A DNA stretch of 64,000 nucleotides from NCBI RefSeq assembly GCF_932274485.2, contig NC_065885.2, forward strand, positions 27,417,062-27,481,061, written 5' to 3'. The notes beneath the pieces were generated by a model. The model made no database searches. It was given only the letters and a program-made list of their open reading frames with translations, and was not told the origin of the DNA. The position numbers and the translations under genes are program-made. Position 1 is the first letter of the stretch, and each line of letters starts with the position of its first letter. This DNA is from Patella vulgata. Its lineage: Eukaryota > Mollusca > Gastropoda > Patellidae. Below, one piece after another: positions 23,561 to 35,903 of this stretch.

Positions 23561-26500
23561 ATGTTGAGTTCAATTTTACCATTCCCACTGTCAGAATTTG
23601 GATTATTGCATCCTATGCCATTAGAAGGTATTTTACATCATTATGATCTTAGATAGATTTCGCTAATGTTAACTTTGTTAAAGCTTTGAGTTGTAACTTC
23701 GATCTAAGAATTATTGCTTAACCCATCGTAATTGTTAACAGTGTTTAAAATGATTTGAGAACATGTATTTTAATATTTAAAAGATACTTAACCTGTGACA
23801 TAAGCTTACACATAAATTTGAATTTGTATAAAATTGATAAAGTCTTTGGAACTTTGTCGCATCAACGATGTAGTACCAAAACCGAATTTAATGATGTTTT
23901 GAATATTGCATATAATTAATGACATGCACGTATAAACTATTGGTCTGGTTATCGTCTTTATTTTCAAACTACACAAAAAGCATAGGTTTGGAACGAGAAC
24001 CCTGTGACACACCATATAATTAGAATTACGGCGAACTTACATGCACAACAAAACAAACAAGTGAAATAGAAGAAATGTCCTCTTTTATTTGCGATATGAT
24101 GTTTGTTTAGTATTCATTTTCAACGGTGTTTAAATTTAATCACCGTAACTTCCGATGTGGTACCTAATTTAAGGGTGTTTTGAATATTGCATACTAATAA
24201 TCAGTACTATGAAAGTGCATAATTTTGTGGTCTGGCTATAGTCATTGTTTAGTTGAATAAATCTATTTCACAAACTATCTTAAAAGCATTGGTTTGAAAC
24301 GAGAATCCTATGCCGCACCTAAATTACAAATACATGTATACGGCGAACGCACACAACAAACATAAACACATTCAATACATGTCCTCTTTTGCTTCTAAAA
24401 ATATGAGAGTTTTCCTTTGTATTCATATTAGATTAAAAATCATAAACAGGGTGACCTTTCTAGTAGTATAATAAGACTTAGTTAAATTTTGAAATGTGTT
24501 TAATTTTAATCACTGTAACTGTCATTCAAAATAAATTGAAAGCTTCATTAATGCAATTCTAAAACTTATGCTCTTAAGCGCAAATGTATACGTGTATAGA
24601 TATCTCTAAGCGTGAGGCGAATGATTTAAATAAAAAGATAAGACATGTTCAAGTCATTATAAAGGTCGAAAGATGCCTTAACTCCATCCATTGCCTCACA
24701 TCTTTTATCTACCTTTTATAATTCAAATTATGTTCTGTGAATAATTAATGTCACGCGCCTATTATTAAATCCTTTACGTTCGGTGTAAAATAAATTCATT
24801 TTAAAGGAAGCCTACTATTTTATGAGAAGACTGTATATGCATGGAGGGTGTAATGAAAGGTGTGTAGAGAATAGTAGCTCTAATATATAATAGTTGGTTT
24901 AATATTTATAACATGCATTAGTTTTCATTTTAGATCCTGTTTAGTCACTTTTTCAGAAACTTGAATTTAATTTATTTTATTATAATCAGATCCTTGGAAA
25001 TGATATTTAACAAAAGTAAATTTCAGACCGGTTTTAAGATTAGTTGAATTAGACTAAATTAATGTTCTAGTCTCTCCTGATATAGATTAAAGATTTTGGA
25101 TATTACACAAAACTTAAAAGCTTGTTGCGTGCAAAGCTTAGGGATGACATGCTATAGAATGTCGGTAAGTTATTTTTGGTAAAAATATGAACCGTTCTTT
25201 TCGACAAAATAAAATAGAGAAGTCGGCAGAGATATAAACTAGTCGGCCCATATCTTGGAGAAAAAGAATGGTGTCGTAATTTATGGAAATATCGCGCTAC
25301 TGGTATAATATTCAGTGTTAGATATTTTGATGATAAAGAAATGATGTTTAAAATAAACGATGTCTTGAGCCAAAGACAAGTTCTTATAAAAGTTTCGCGA
25401 GTTAATTTTCTTGTTAAAAGTACCGTTTTTTTTTTATCTTTGTTAAATCACAGATGGTTTATAAAAATCCCCAAACTATAAATATAAAAAGGGACTTTTT
25501 TAAATCTAGCGACAGTCTAAATTTAAATAACACGTTTAAAAATCATAAAATAATTATAATAAAGAAATATTCAATGGATTTATTGAACGGAAAACATAGT
25601 ATATTTGCTGTATTTATAATATTATACATAATGTTGGTGATGTAAAGCAAGAGAAAATCTAGTAAACTTCAACCGATCATAAGTTTTAAGTTGATCTTAA
25701 ACTCTGTATTTGCGTTTATTCTAGCTTCTTGCAATTTCAAAGCTGAGTTATAATATGAATACGTTCGTGTTTTATTTTCTTTTGGGTGATAATTATTTAT
25801 TTATCTATTCTGTTACCAGGACAAGGCAGAATAAATCAGTTGGGTGGTGTCTTCATCAATGGACGCCCACTTCCAAGTCACATACGACTCAAGATTGTGG
25901 AACTTGCGGCTCAAGGCGTGCGTCCATGCGTTATCAGTCGGCAACTTCGAGTATCGCATGGTTGTGTTTCCAAAATTCTGCAGCGGTACCAAGAAACTGG
26001 CACAATCCAACCTGGAATGATTGGAGGCAGTAAACCTAGGATAGCACCGTCGGATATAGAGCAGCGAATAGAAGAACTGAAGAGAGAAAATCCCAATATC
26101 TTTAGTTGGGAAATCAGAGATAAACTTTTAGAAGAACGGTTATGTGACAAACGAACTGTACCGACTGTTAGTTCCATTAGCCGTGTCGTACGAGCTAAAC
26201 TACAAACTTCAGATTCAAGTGAACAGCAGCATGTATTTGTCGATGATAATGATGATGATGGTGATAATGATGAAGATGACGACGATAAGGATGGATATAA
26301 TATGGGAAATTCTTCAGATAGAAATAACTTCAACACCCATCAAGGTAAATGTTTTATTATATATTATTATGTTTTTGTTAGTTATTTTAATGCAATCAGG
26401 ATACGGACCATAAGATTATGTATTAAAATAGCCGATGCTGGTGGGCAGAATAAACAGGAGCCAAAAACCAACAACAGCAACAGTCCAGTAGTTGTTAAAT

Positions 26501-29500
26501 ACAAAAGTAAATAAGTTAACTAATTGAATTATAATAGAAAGTGGCATCGGGTGTTCTAGAAAGAGTAAAACTAACAGAATAAAAATGGAAAACATTGTAA
26601 TATGTTGTTGTATCAAGAACCAGACTGAAAGTTATATTCGTAGGCACTAAATTACTATCAGCTTTTAATGGCGTCAATTGCCAAATTTCATTTTTTAAAA
26701 CTATATGATTAATTTTATTTTCCAATGTTTTAAAACACACTATGAGTACCTATAACTGTCGTGAAGAGGTCCATTTCATGCTGTACTATCCTCATATCAA
26801 CGTAATATTTTAGTTCTATGTTACACATCGGAAGGTTGAAAAAATGAAATGAAATGGGGGTTTAACGTCCTACTGTTCTGCTCCTAACCTGGGTTAATGA
26901 AGACGGATCGGAAGGTTGAAGTGATTTAAAATTTTAGCAATAGTTAGACAAAAAAAAAAAAAAGATAAAAAGAGAAAATTGAGGTTCCTTTGAATATATG
27001 TAAAATTGCTTGATCTTTCTTTTCTAAATTATCAAGCAGACAAGATATTTAGCTTTTTGTAATTAATAACGATTACTGTATTTTTGAAAAATTAGTTTGA
27101 CTAATTCTTTTCAAAAATAAATTAAAAATATTGAAATAAAACTTAACTCACACATAGATTGAAACACCAATTAAGAAAATCCGTCATAGATATCATGTTA
27201 AAATTTAAAAAAAATAGAAACCTTTATTTTTAAAGGAGCTAAATCCGTATTCTTTGGCACCTAGAAATGGACACAAATGGGTCGCAATGCTTATAATAAT
27301 GTAATATGAATGTATATAAACTGATTTACATTCAATCGTTTTTGTGTTTACTGTAATTGCTAATCAGTTATGTTCGGCGAAATACGCGAAGAGTCCAAAT
27401 TGAATGACAGTTTTTGGCGTCTGGTTAGTCTACAGTCTACACTGGTAGTATTCTCTTGTGCGGTATAATATGCTTAGCCTCGTTCATCGAGTCGCTTCAT
27501 TACAAATGACGCTCGAAATCATTCTGGCTCGCGATTCGTGTGCCCATTTTAAGATTTTCATTGTGTCTTAAATATTGGATATCAGAAGCCAATCTTTTCA
27601 CGGTAAGATAACAACATCAATGTTGATTTAAATTGACCTATAAGTCTTGTTTGCAATGCCGAAGACTGGATGATATTGAGTTAAAGACTTGCCTCCCTTC
27701 AACTAGGGCTTAATAAGATTTATGCAAATCCCTATTTACTTTTGTTTATATTATATCTTCAGTTAGGGCGACATATTTAAAACCCCCATAATTTAATTGC
27801 AATTTAAAAAGGAACAAAAAAAAATAACTATTGATTTAATCCCTATTTTTTTCATCTGAAATATGCCATACGTGAAGTATATTTAGAGTATAGGCGCTTT
27901 CAACAAAATATCTAATAGCAATTTGTTTCGCATTTTGTTTTATTATAACAGATTCAACAAACACGACTACTACGGCAATATTACAGATAAAACGTAAAAT
28001 GCGACGTAGTAGAACAACGTTTTCTGGACAACAATTAGAAGAATTGGAAAAAACTTTTGAAAAAACACACTATCCAGATATTTATACCCGGGAAGAACTT
28101 GCGCAAAGAACAAAACTAACAGAAGCTCGAGTTCAAGTGTGGTTCAGTAACCGACGTGCAAGATGGCGGAAACAAATAGGCAGCAACCAGATAATGGGTG
28201 TTAATTCTCTGAATATTGACACTAACCCTTCATATTCCTTACTGGATACTTGTGGTAAATATTTCTAAGATTATTAACAAATTATATACATATAAGTGAT
28301 AGTTATCTCTAATTATGCCAGCAGCTTTTCAATATACATAATCGGGGCTATAGACTAACCATAAAACACGAAAGAGATGGTAAAGGTAAATCGATTATCC
28401 AGACACCGGATATCTCATAACGTCAACTTTTGTGTCCACCACAAATTACTTTGTTAAATGTAGCTGTACTGTCTGGCAATATTTATTTTAAAAAAAGAAT
28501 CAATATACATACTATCGCAGAGTTATCTTATCTAAGATTGGTGCTAACCATTTGTTTTTTAGAAGCTTTGGTAAAACAACGCCAACACCTGGATTCATGT
28601 CTTCGTCAACAACCAATTTATTCTGGTTTAATGGGCACACATGTACCACAATCTTATCAGGTAAACACCTCTATACAACATTCTTATCAGGTAAAACAAC
28701 CATATACCACAATCTTATCAGGTAAAACACCCATATACCACATTCATATCAGCTAAACACACATATATCACAATCGGATCCGGTAAAACACCCATATAAA
28801 ACAATCTTATCAGGTAAAACATCCATATACCACAATCTTATCAGGTAAAAACACCCATATACTACAATCTCATAAGGTAAAACGCCCATCCCATACACCA
28901 CATTCATACCAGGTAAACACCCATATACCACAATTGGATCAGGTAAAACACCCATATAAAACAATCTTATCAGGTAAAACACCAATATACCACAAACATA
29001 CACCACAATCTTATCGGGTAAAACACCCATATACCACAATCTTATCAGGTAAAATACCCATATACTACAATCTTATCAGGTAAAAACACCCATATACCAC
29101 AATCTTATCAGGTAAACACAGATATATACCACATTCTTATAAGGTAAAACACCCATATACCACTTTGATCAGGTAAACACACATATACCACCTTCTTATA
29201 AGGTAAAACACCCATGTACCAGAATCTTATCAGGTAAATCACTCATACACCATGGTGTTATCGTTTAAAACTTTCATATCACGCTTAAAACATTTACATC
29301 ACGCTTAAAACCAATCTGATTAAAATACAGGGGCCCGTTTCACGAAATTTTAACTAAGATAAAATCCAAATTTTAACTAAGATAAAACCCAAATTTTAAC
29401 TAAGATAAAACCCAAATTTTAACTAAGATAAAATCCAAATTTTAACTAAGATAAAATCCAAATTTTAGTAATTCGATTGGATAATATATATTAGATTGAT

Positions 29501-31376
29501 TTTAGTGCTTAGCCAATCAAAATTGAAGTATCTACTAAAACTTGGATTTTATCTTTAGTTAAGATTTCGAGAAACAGGGCCTAGATCTATATTTCGTTTT
29601 GTTTTTTTATACTTTCGATGGCCTACACTACATGAGGACCTGATAAGTTGTACTGGGAGGTCACGTCAGGGGTCATACGAACGGCTTTTGACCCTATGAC
29701 GCCAGAAATTGATTAATCAATCAACGTTGACATTTCTAGGGGTTTATCCACAGTTCCGTGCAGAGTACGCCAAGAACTCGCCGTAACAAACCGTTTCATT
29801 GGCTAATTCCTCACATGAGTAGAACGCCTGTTATATAACAACTCTTCTAGATCCTAGCCGTGTTGTGAAGACAATTAAAACGAAACGAAATAGGGGATGT
29901 CGTGTTTTAATTAGACTGAGTTAAAACACTCATATGCCACAGCAACGTACGGATACGCCACATTCGTATCTGGCAATAAAACACTTCTCATAGTTTTGTT
30001 GGGTAAACCACTAATATACCACAGTCTTATCTGGTAAACTACTCATTTTCCACAGTTTTATCAGCCAAACTACTCACCCGGCACAATATTGTCGACTAAA
30101 CCACTAATTCATCCTTAATTGGCAATTATTAAGCCAGGAAAGGAGTATACATACAATACATATTATGGCAATTTAAACAGCATATAGACAAGTGCAAACA
30201 TACCAATACAATATATTAGTGCAATCACTAAACACTATGGAACGGAATGCAAGATAAATACATATTATATCGTAAATTGACAATATCGCGACAGTATCGT
30301 GATGTCGGCTTATGAATAGGTCGAGATTTTACATGACCCCTAGTAGTCACAATATATAATACAAGACCGCTATTGTAAAATACATCTTTAAAGAGAAATA
30401 TTTGTTACCTTTTAATTTTGTCTTTTTTATCCTGTCAAAATGTTTACGACTAAACAACTAGACTACAATCTAGTAATTTTGGAAACAGAACAAAATACAA
30501 ATTACAATTACGATATGTAAGTAAGAAGTTACATGCATTGAAGTAAGCATATTTACACTACTAGATGAAGAGCTAGAGTTATGTCGTGCATTCCGCTCCA
30601 TAAAAAACACAATCGAATATGTAAGATACTAAATGTCCTGATCCTCATCACCTGTAGCTACGAGTCCAGTACTGGTCACAATTTCAAATACACGTTTTCA
30701 AAGTGTGGTTGTTTTCTTTATTATTATAATTATGGATCTTCACGCCAATGGAAAATTTGTTCATTACAGGTTATCTCCCTTTAATAGTATTTCGCGAGCT
30801 AATTTATTTTCTGATGATGCTTGCAGTCGTCAGACGCCGACTATCTAGTTAATTACGAAAAGACTGCCTTAAATGCATGTTAATGGTCAACCTGTCTCTT
30901 TAAACTAATTCATTTTATTGCCAGCCCAAAATGGCGAATCCCGTATACACATGAAAATTTGGGCTATAATGATGTCCGAATACAGTCTGTGTGGGAAGTT
31001 CCTGCCCATTCATCGAATATTAAAACTGTGAGAGGTGTATCTTGCTTTGATAACATCTTTGAATTTATTGAGTGTTTTAGTTTATTCAGTTTTTGTACTG
31101 TTAATTTGATTTGTTTAAATGTAATATTGTCTTTCTGTTTTCATGTATCAGATGGTAATTAAAACACTGCAATGTGCCTCATTTTCATACATTTCTTTTT
31201 TTTTACTCTAGAGTCCTTTAAGAGGATTAAATATGAATGGTGTAATACCAGTTAGTACTGTAATGGCATCACAGATTAGTTCCAGACCTACCACTGTTAA
31301 TTCTTTTCATCATCCTAATTTCCTACCATTGCCTACAAACTCTCTATTACCATCTAAATATTGGAATTATTCGTAA
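23561..31376 (+). CDS. Pax3/7: Pax3/7 paired-box homeodomain transcription factor (multi-exon)
   Basis: Exons read from splice signals and phase: 23561-23627, 25820-26344, 27952-28254, 28563-28660, 30925-31027, 31212-31376 (TAA). Exons 1-4 join in phase. The paired domain (about residues 23-150) starts [19 protein letters not shown] and has the Pax3/7 signature [19 protein letters not shown]. The homeodomain (about 214-273) includes [15 protein letters not shown] and [11 protein letters not shown] with Ser at position 50, typical of paired-class proteins. It is a nuclear DNA-binding regulator; in animals Pax3/7 acts in segmentation, neural and muscle patterning. The linker is Asp-rich and has no visible octapeptide. 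Exons 5 and 6 join in phase and end in PSKYWNYS. Exon 4 leaves in phase 0 but exon 5 in its coding frame needs two carried bases, so a small exon is missing from this model or the exon 4 end is different. Family call is very secure; the C-terminal structure is not. Confidence 0.92.
26841..26906 (-). mobile_element. SINE family 1, severely truncated, in Pax3/7 intron 2
   Basis: Only the tail and ~60 bp of body remain (AATGAAATGGGGGTTTAACG to GAAGACGG). Perfect 14-bp target duplications ATCGGAAGGTTGAA flank it at 26827-26840 and 26907-26920. Truncation at the tRNA-head side is the pattern expected of incomplete reverse transcription. Confidence 0.9.
28641..29265. repeat. ~31-bp minisatellite that repeats the exon 4 end and splice donor
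   Basis: About 19 units of ~31 bp, consensus near ACCACAATCTTATCAG|GTAAAACACCCATAT. The first unit is the last codons of Pax3/7 exon 4 (...HVPQSYQ) plus its donor CAG|GTAAAC. Most later units keep a CAG|GTAAA or AAG|GTAAA donor. Because TTATCAG also resembles an acceptor, each unit carries both kinds of splice-like signal. Confidence 0.9.
29331..29582. mobile_element. MITE-like fold-back with internal 23-bp repeats
   Basis: Left end GGGCCCGTTTCACGAAATTT, right end mirror GATTTCGAGAAACAGGGCC. The left arm has about five direct repeats of the 23-bp AAATTTTAACTAAGATAAAA-TCC unit, apparently expanded after insertion. Related to the MITE at 11334. It sits between the main minisatellite and its degenerate outlier at 29930. 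Confidence 0.75.
29930..30110. repeat. Degenerate outlier of the 31-bp minisatellite
   Basis: About five to six worn copies of the same unit (for example ATATACCACAGTCTTATCTG followed by GTAAACTACTCAT). They suggest the array was once longer or was split by later insertions. Confidence 0.65.
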
Positions 31377-31391
31377 AATATCTAATTGTTC

Positions 31392-31397
31392 AATAAA
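31392..31397 (+). promoter_or_regulatory. Poly(A) signal of Pax3/7
   Basis: AATAAA 16 bp after the TAA stop at 31374-31376. This would give a very short 3' untranslated region. Confidence 0.6.
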
Positions 31398-31864
31398 TAT
31401 ATATATTTTCGTTAAATCATAACTTGAGTTTGATTTGAAGAATAGGCATGAATACTGACGCTGTAATGCGGTAAAAGACTTCAAAGACAGAACATAGTTA
31501 TGTATCCACGATAAGAAAATCTCCCCTGTACTCCAGCCCCTTCAGCTCAATAACATACAGAAGCTTAGATCAATAAAGTTTCTGAATTTCTTTTTAAAGA
31601 CGCGTTTTGGTATAAAAACTGAACCGGTCGCAGAGGCGTGCTGGGGGCTCCGAAGGAGGGTAGGCAGATCAAACTTAGGGCACTTAAGGAAGCGGAGAGG
31701 CAGTGTCAGTAAAGTTTTGGTTCTGTGGCAGAATTGATTTGACATATTTCTGAGCCAGGACATACCATACACTGACAATTGGTTGAAGAATTAGTCCTGG
31801 AGATCTGAACATGAACATTGTTAGCAACAATCAGTATGTACTTAAGATCTGAACATGAACTTCC

Positions 31865-32075
31865 CCTTGTCAGTGGTGCAGAGCGGAGGGCTTGACAAGG
31901 ACAGCTGTCTAGTCCTTCGGATGATACGAACAACCGAGGACCTGTGTATACATTGGAATGCACGCAAAAGATCCCTTGGCAGTTGGAATTCGATATAAGA
32001 GTAGGCGATAGTGCCGCTGTCCGGGCAAAATTTTCCTCATAGCACACTGTATGGCGTATGCCCGTCTTCATTAGC
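31865..32075 (+). mobile_element. SINE family 1, fragment lacking head and tail
   Basis: Starts at CCTTGTCAGTGGTGCAGAGC and runs to GCCCGTCTTCATTAGC; the tRNA-like head and the ATTTC tail are absent. Several substitutions relative to the copy at 59854. Confidence 0.8.
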
Positions 32076-32369
32076 ACAGTATAGGAGGCGGTGGTTGTTT
32101 TTGAGGGATCGATGCTTTATGGATGACAAACGTTATTTTATAAAGGACATGGGCTGTTTTATGAATGGCTGGGCACTTTGATGTGAGAAGTGATCGATGG
32201 TGCATGTAAGTACATTGAGCGCGATTGTTTTTTATTAGTGTCCCAGTATCTTGTTGGAACACGGGAAGGGCAGCAGGAAAAGAGGGCACAATATCGACAT
32301 AAGGACAATTGGAATAGGATGACATTGACGTGGGCATTTCCATGAGTATTTGAGGTATCTCTAATTTTG

Positions 32370-32480
32370 AGGGTACTTTTTCAGAATGGAGGATACTATT
32401 TCAGAAGGTAGGGCACTATTTCAGAAGAGAGGGCACTTTTTAATAGGGGGTGGGGGGCACTTTTTCGGAAGGGAGGGCAT
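32370..32480. repeat. Short ~18-bp minisatellite
   Basis: Five to six imperfect units of the type GGGCACTATTTCAGAAG, partly G-rich. Short ATG frames across it are repeat artefacts. Confidence 0.65.
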
Positions 32481-33531
32481 ACAGTCACCCCACCTCCTAT
32501 ATTCTGGTTGGAAATCACATTGGATTCGGGTTTCTATCAATTATCAAGCATTTGCGGTTACTTTTGTATCTTGCATTTAAGAGGTCTGTCGGTCTGCCGC
32601 ATGTACGTGGTAAAGCTTTGTGTTGGGGTGCCTACTGTGTTCTTTCATTTTATTTTTACAGACTAACATACGCCCGCATTTAAATCTGATCGTATGTTGT
32701 AGCCAACCCTTGCCTGCCCAACTTCCTATGAGACCTGTATATCGAAACGCCGTCAGAGATACCTAATAATCTTTCACTGAACTCGTACACCAGTTATAAA
32801 CAGATTAATATACAAGTCAGTATTTTGAGATAGAGATTAATTGTTCGCCTTTAGTTATAAGAATACATATGATGGAATTGATTTTGCGAAGCTTTTCCAC
32901 ACTTTATCGTGTGCGTAAGATTTTTAAAACATTGTATCTTGGTCCGGTACATCTAGGTGAAGCTCTGTGATTAATTTGGATTTCCACATTTTCATCAACG
33001 TTTACACCGTTGTCGTCTTCGCAACTTTAACTTGCTGTACTGTACTCCCTATACTTCTTATATCATAAACATTTATGATCTAATAAAACTTTGAATTTAA
33101 AAACTCGCCAAAATATATCTAAAACACAGTCGTGTGATTGTCACCATTTAAATCACTAAAAAATAATCAATATCTCTTACACTGAAAGATGGAATCTCTG
33201 TGTTTCTTTAAGTGTTATTAGAGTGAGAGGCCAAAGCATGGGATCGTGGTCAGGACGCCATGTTTACGTGACGGACACTTGGTGATATCGACAATAAGTG
33301 ATCAGTTAAACCACCTGGCAAATAAACTTAATTCGAATATCTTCCAGGTAACATGTAATGGCTTCCGTAGATTAAACTACGACTGAGCCGAAAACAAATA
33401 ATCATTCACTGCAATGTTTGTTCTCTTTACGCCGAGCTTTCGCTACGGTTTGTTTGACGATATCGACCGCAGTAATACAGTGACAGAAAGTTTCGTACTT
33501 TTAGCATGACGATACACCTGGAGGAAGCAAT
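32481..33531. other. Intergenic region before the TMED gene
   Basis: Single-copy looking sequence between Pax3/7 and the TMED exon. It contains the presumed promoter and leader of the TMED gene, but I could not place a TATA box or start site. Confidence 0.35.
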
Positions 33532-33750
33532 ATGGCTTTATCTATTTTGTGGATATTATTAACAGTGTTCCTTTTAAATAATGACAATGGCATCGTTTGT
33601 GAGGATGTTTTAGGAGAAATTACTGATGATTTTGATTTCGATGGAATTCCCGGTGCGACACACGAATTTAAAGTCGAGATATTCAGTGGAGCAGAGGATT
33701 GCTTCTATCTAAAAATAGCAAGCGGGGCTAAACTACATGTGTCTTTTGAG
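33532..33750 (+). CDS. p24/TMED family cargo receptor, first coding exon
   Basis: 73 codons from ATG to a phase-0 donor (TTTGAG|GTATGTC). Residues 1-~22 are a hydrophobic signal peptide. Residues ~44-73 are the first strands of a GOLD domain: EFKVEIFSGAEDCFYLKIAS with Cys57, which in p24 proteins makes the GOLD disulfide, then GAKLHVSFE. p24 proteins are type I membrane proteins that cycle between ER and Golgi in COPI/COPII vesicles. The rest of the gene (remaining GOLD strands, coiled coil, membrane segment, short tail) is not in this window: the intron that starts here holds the 24-kb CACTA-type element and continues beyond it. I could not find exon 2 up to 64000. The TMED6-like FEV ending is only suggestive of subfamily. 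Confidence 0.75.
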
Positions 33751-34209
33751 GTATGTCATTCTAATATACTTTACACCAAACCCCCCAAAAAAACCCCCAA
33801 AAAACAAAACAAATCCAAACAATGTTCAAAACATTTAGACGAACATTGCCTTGTAAACCAGATTTATTTAGTTTGTCAAACAAGCAATGCAGCGTAACTG
33901 CTAAACCCAACACGCAACAAGCTATACATGAACACAAAACAACAAACAACTGATGGGGAATCAGGCCGGTAGTTGGGTAAAACTGCGTCTTCTCTATTCC
34001 GTGGAAGACCTGCATTTTTAGGACTCTGAAGCTTGAACTGTTATGGGGACACCTTTGTAACAACAGGGGAACATACATTCTGACGAGCTCAACGCGCCAT
34101 ACAGCTGCAGTTTCGAACGCTACAAGCTCCCAAGAAAGTTTTGAAATTTGATCAATTCCAGGGACATTTTAAGGAGATTAGGGGCCAAAGCTTCATTAGT
34201 TTCATAGTA

Positions 34210-34570
34210 CACTGAAAAAAAACTTGTGTTGAAACAACACAAACTTGTGTTGTTTTCAACACAAGTTAGGTGTCTCTATTTAACAACACAAACTTGTGTT
34301 GAAACAACACAAACTTGTGTTAAATGTTGAAACAACACAAAACTTGTGTTAAATTGGATCAAATAACACAAGCTTGTGTTGAAACTTGTGTGAAAATCTA
34401 CACATTACTTGTGTTGAAATTTCTGAAACTTGTGTTGAAATTTTTGAAACTTGTGTTGAAATTTTTGAAACTTGTGTTGAAATTTTTGAAACTTGTGTTG
34501 AAACTTGTGTGAAAATCTACACATTACTTGTGTTAAAATTTCTGAAACTTGTGTTTCATATAAACTTGTA
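34210..34570. repeat. Left subterminal repeat region of the CACTA-type element
   Basis: At least 15 copies of ACTTGTGTT or its complement AACACAAGT within 360 bp. Outer copies are paired in opposite orientation (ACAACACAAACTTGTGTTG); inner copies form a direct array with GAAATTTTTGAAACTTGTGTT spacing of 21 bp and a duplicated GTGTGAAAATCTACACATTA block. Short ATG frames here are repeat artefacts. Confidence 0.9.
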
Positions 34571-35169
34571 TTACGAACCAACAAATTTCCCCATGTAATA
34601 GCAACCCTCCTTTTGTTCTGTTCAGCTGTAATGTTTGATAAATAACATAATATATTTTTTTTTGGTTAAATTATGATTTATTCAAAAAAATATAGAAAAA
34701 CCAATACAATGCCAATTCAATACTAAATATACTTAACTGCACTAAATATACGAAGTTTAATCAAAAAAGTAAAATACTTATATAATTTTATTGTACAATG
34801 ACAACCGGCTCCCCCCCCCCCCCCCCGCCAATCATAAAATTAAAATAAAAATAAAACATATATAATAAGCACTGACAAGACTGAAATGCACAAATAAAGC
34901 ACTAATAAGATAACTAATTATGAATTCAATTGAAATATGTTTGAAAAATAAAAAACAAACATGGAATATAATAGAATTTACAAAATATTTACAGAGTTTT
35001 AAGAAGTTATATATTGATATAGGACCCTCTCCAAATTCAAAAACAAATACAAAATGAAACTTATACATGAAAAGAGCACCCATAGAATAACAAATAAGTA
35101 CAAGGATTAAAGGTTATTAAAAAAATAAATGAAACATAAATAAGGTAGAAAATTGCTAATATTTACATA

Positions 35170-35410
35170 CAGGTCACACAACCTGTGGGACAGAGGACCT
35201 GGTAAGGCACAAGTAATCATTTACATAGAACGGAAAACCAAGGTCCTGTATACACACTGACATGCACTTAAAAGTAAAAGAATCTTTAACAATTGATACA
35301 AGAGTAGACAACAGCATTGCTGTTTGGGCAAAACTACTCTCATAGCAAACTGCATGTTAATGCCCATCTTCAATACCCCAGTTGGAGTATAAAAGTATTA
35401 CGTAGATACC
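35170..35410 (+). mobile_element. SINE family 1, old copy inside the CACTA-type element
   Basis: Recognisable from AGAACGGAAAACCAAGGTCC through ACTCTCATAGCAAACTGC to a CAATTTCATTTC tail, but with many substitutions and indels and no tRNA-like head. Age here gives a lower bound for the host element. Confidence 0.7.
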
Positions 35411-35903
35411 AATTTCATTTCAAAAGCAAGGTAAAGTCGCTCAATATTTTCCATAATGTACAAAATTAAAAAAATGAATTAGAATTCAATATTGGTCAAT
35501 TTGAATCAATATCGATGTTGTTATGTTGAGGTGAAAATATAGGAATCTAATATCCAATATTTAAGACACAATTTATATTTCATAATGGTGATATTTTGTA
35601 ATGAACAAGTAAAACAGATTATACATGACAATGTCGTAATAATTAGTAAAGGCGGATTCACAAACAACAAAATAATAATAAAAAAAGCATGAAGAATGGA
35701 TTAAGCTTGCATAAACAAGTGCCGTTCAATTTAAACAGTTCATATATTTCATGAACATAATTAGAAAGTACAATAAGTTTTTCAAAAATTTAAGTCATAT
35801 ATTCATATTATATTATTAATTGTGCTTTTAAAACTATTTTCTTTTTTTTCAATATTCGAAATGAAGCTCAAGGTTTAAATTTGATCTACCGGTAAATGCG
35901 TGT

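Noticed and set aside
25911-26336. 141-codon minus-strand frame with serine runs
   Set aside because: Antisense of the Pax3/7 paired-domain exon and its GAT-rich linker.
28749-29039. 96-codon minus-strand frame ([13 protein letters not shown]...)
   Set aside because: A periodic frame made by the 31-bp minisatellite.
28641-29265. Regularly spaced ~31-bp repeats resembling a CRISPR array
   Set aside because: Units abut without unique spacers, the context is an animal gene with introns, and the unit is an exon-intron junction. It is a minisatellite.
34324-34598. Repetitive frames (KFLKLVLKFLKL..., ETCVEIFETCVE...)
   Set aside because: They are the subterminal repeats of the CACTA-type element read in two frames.
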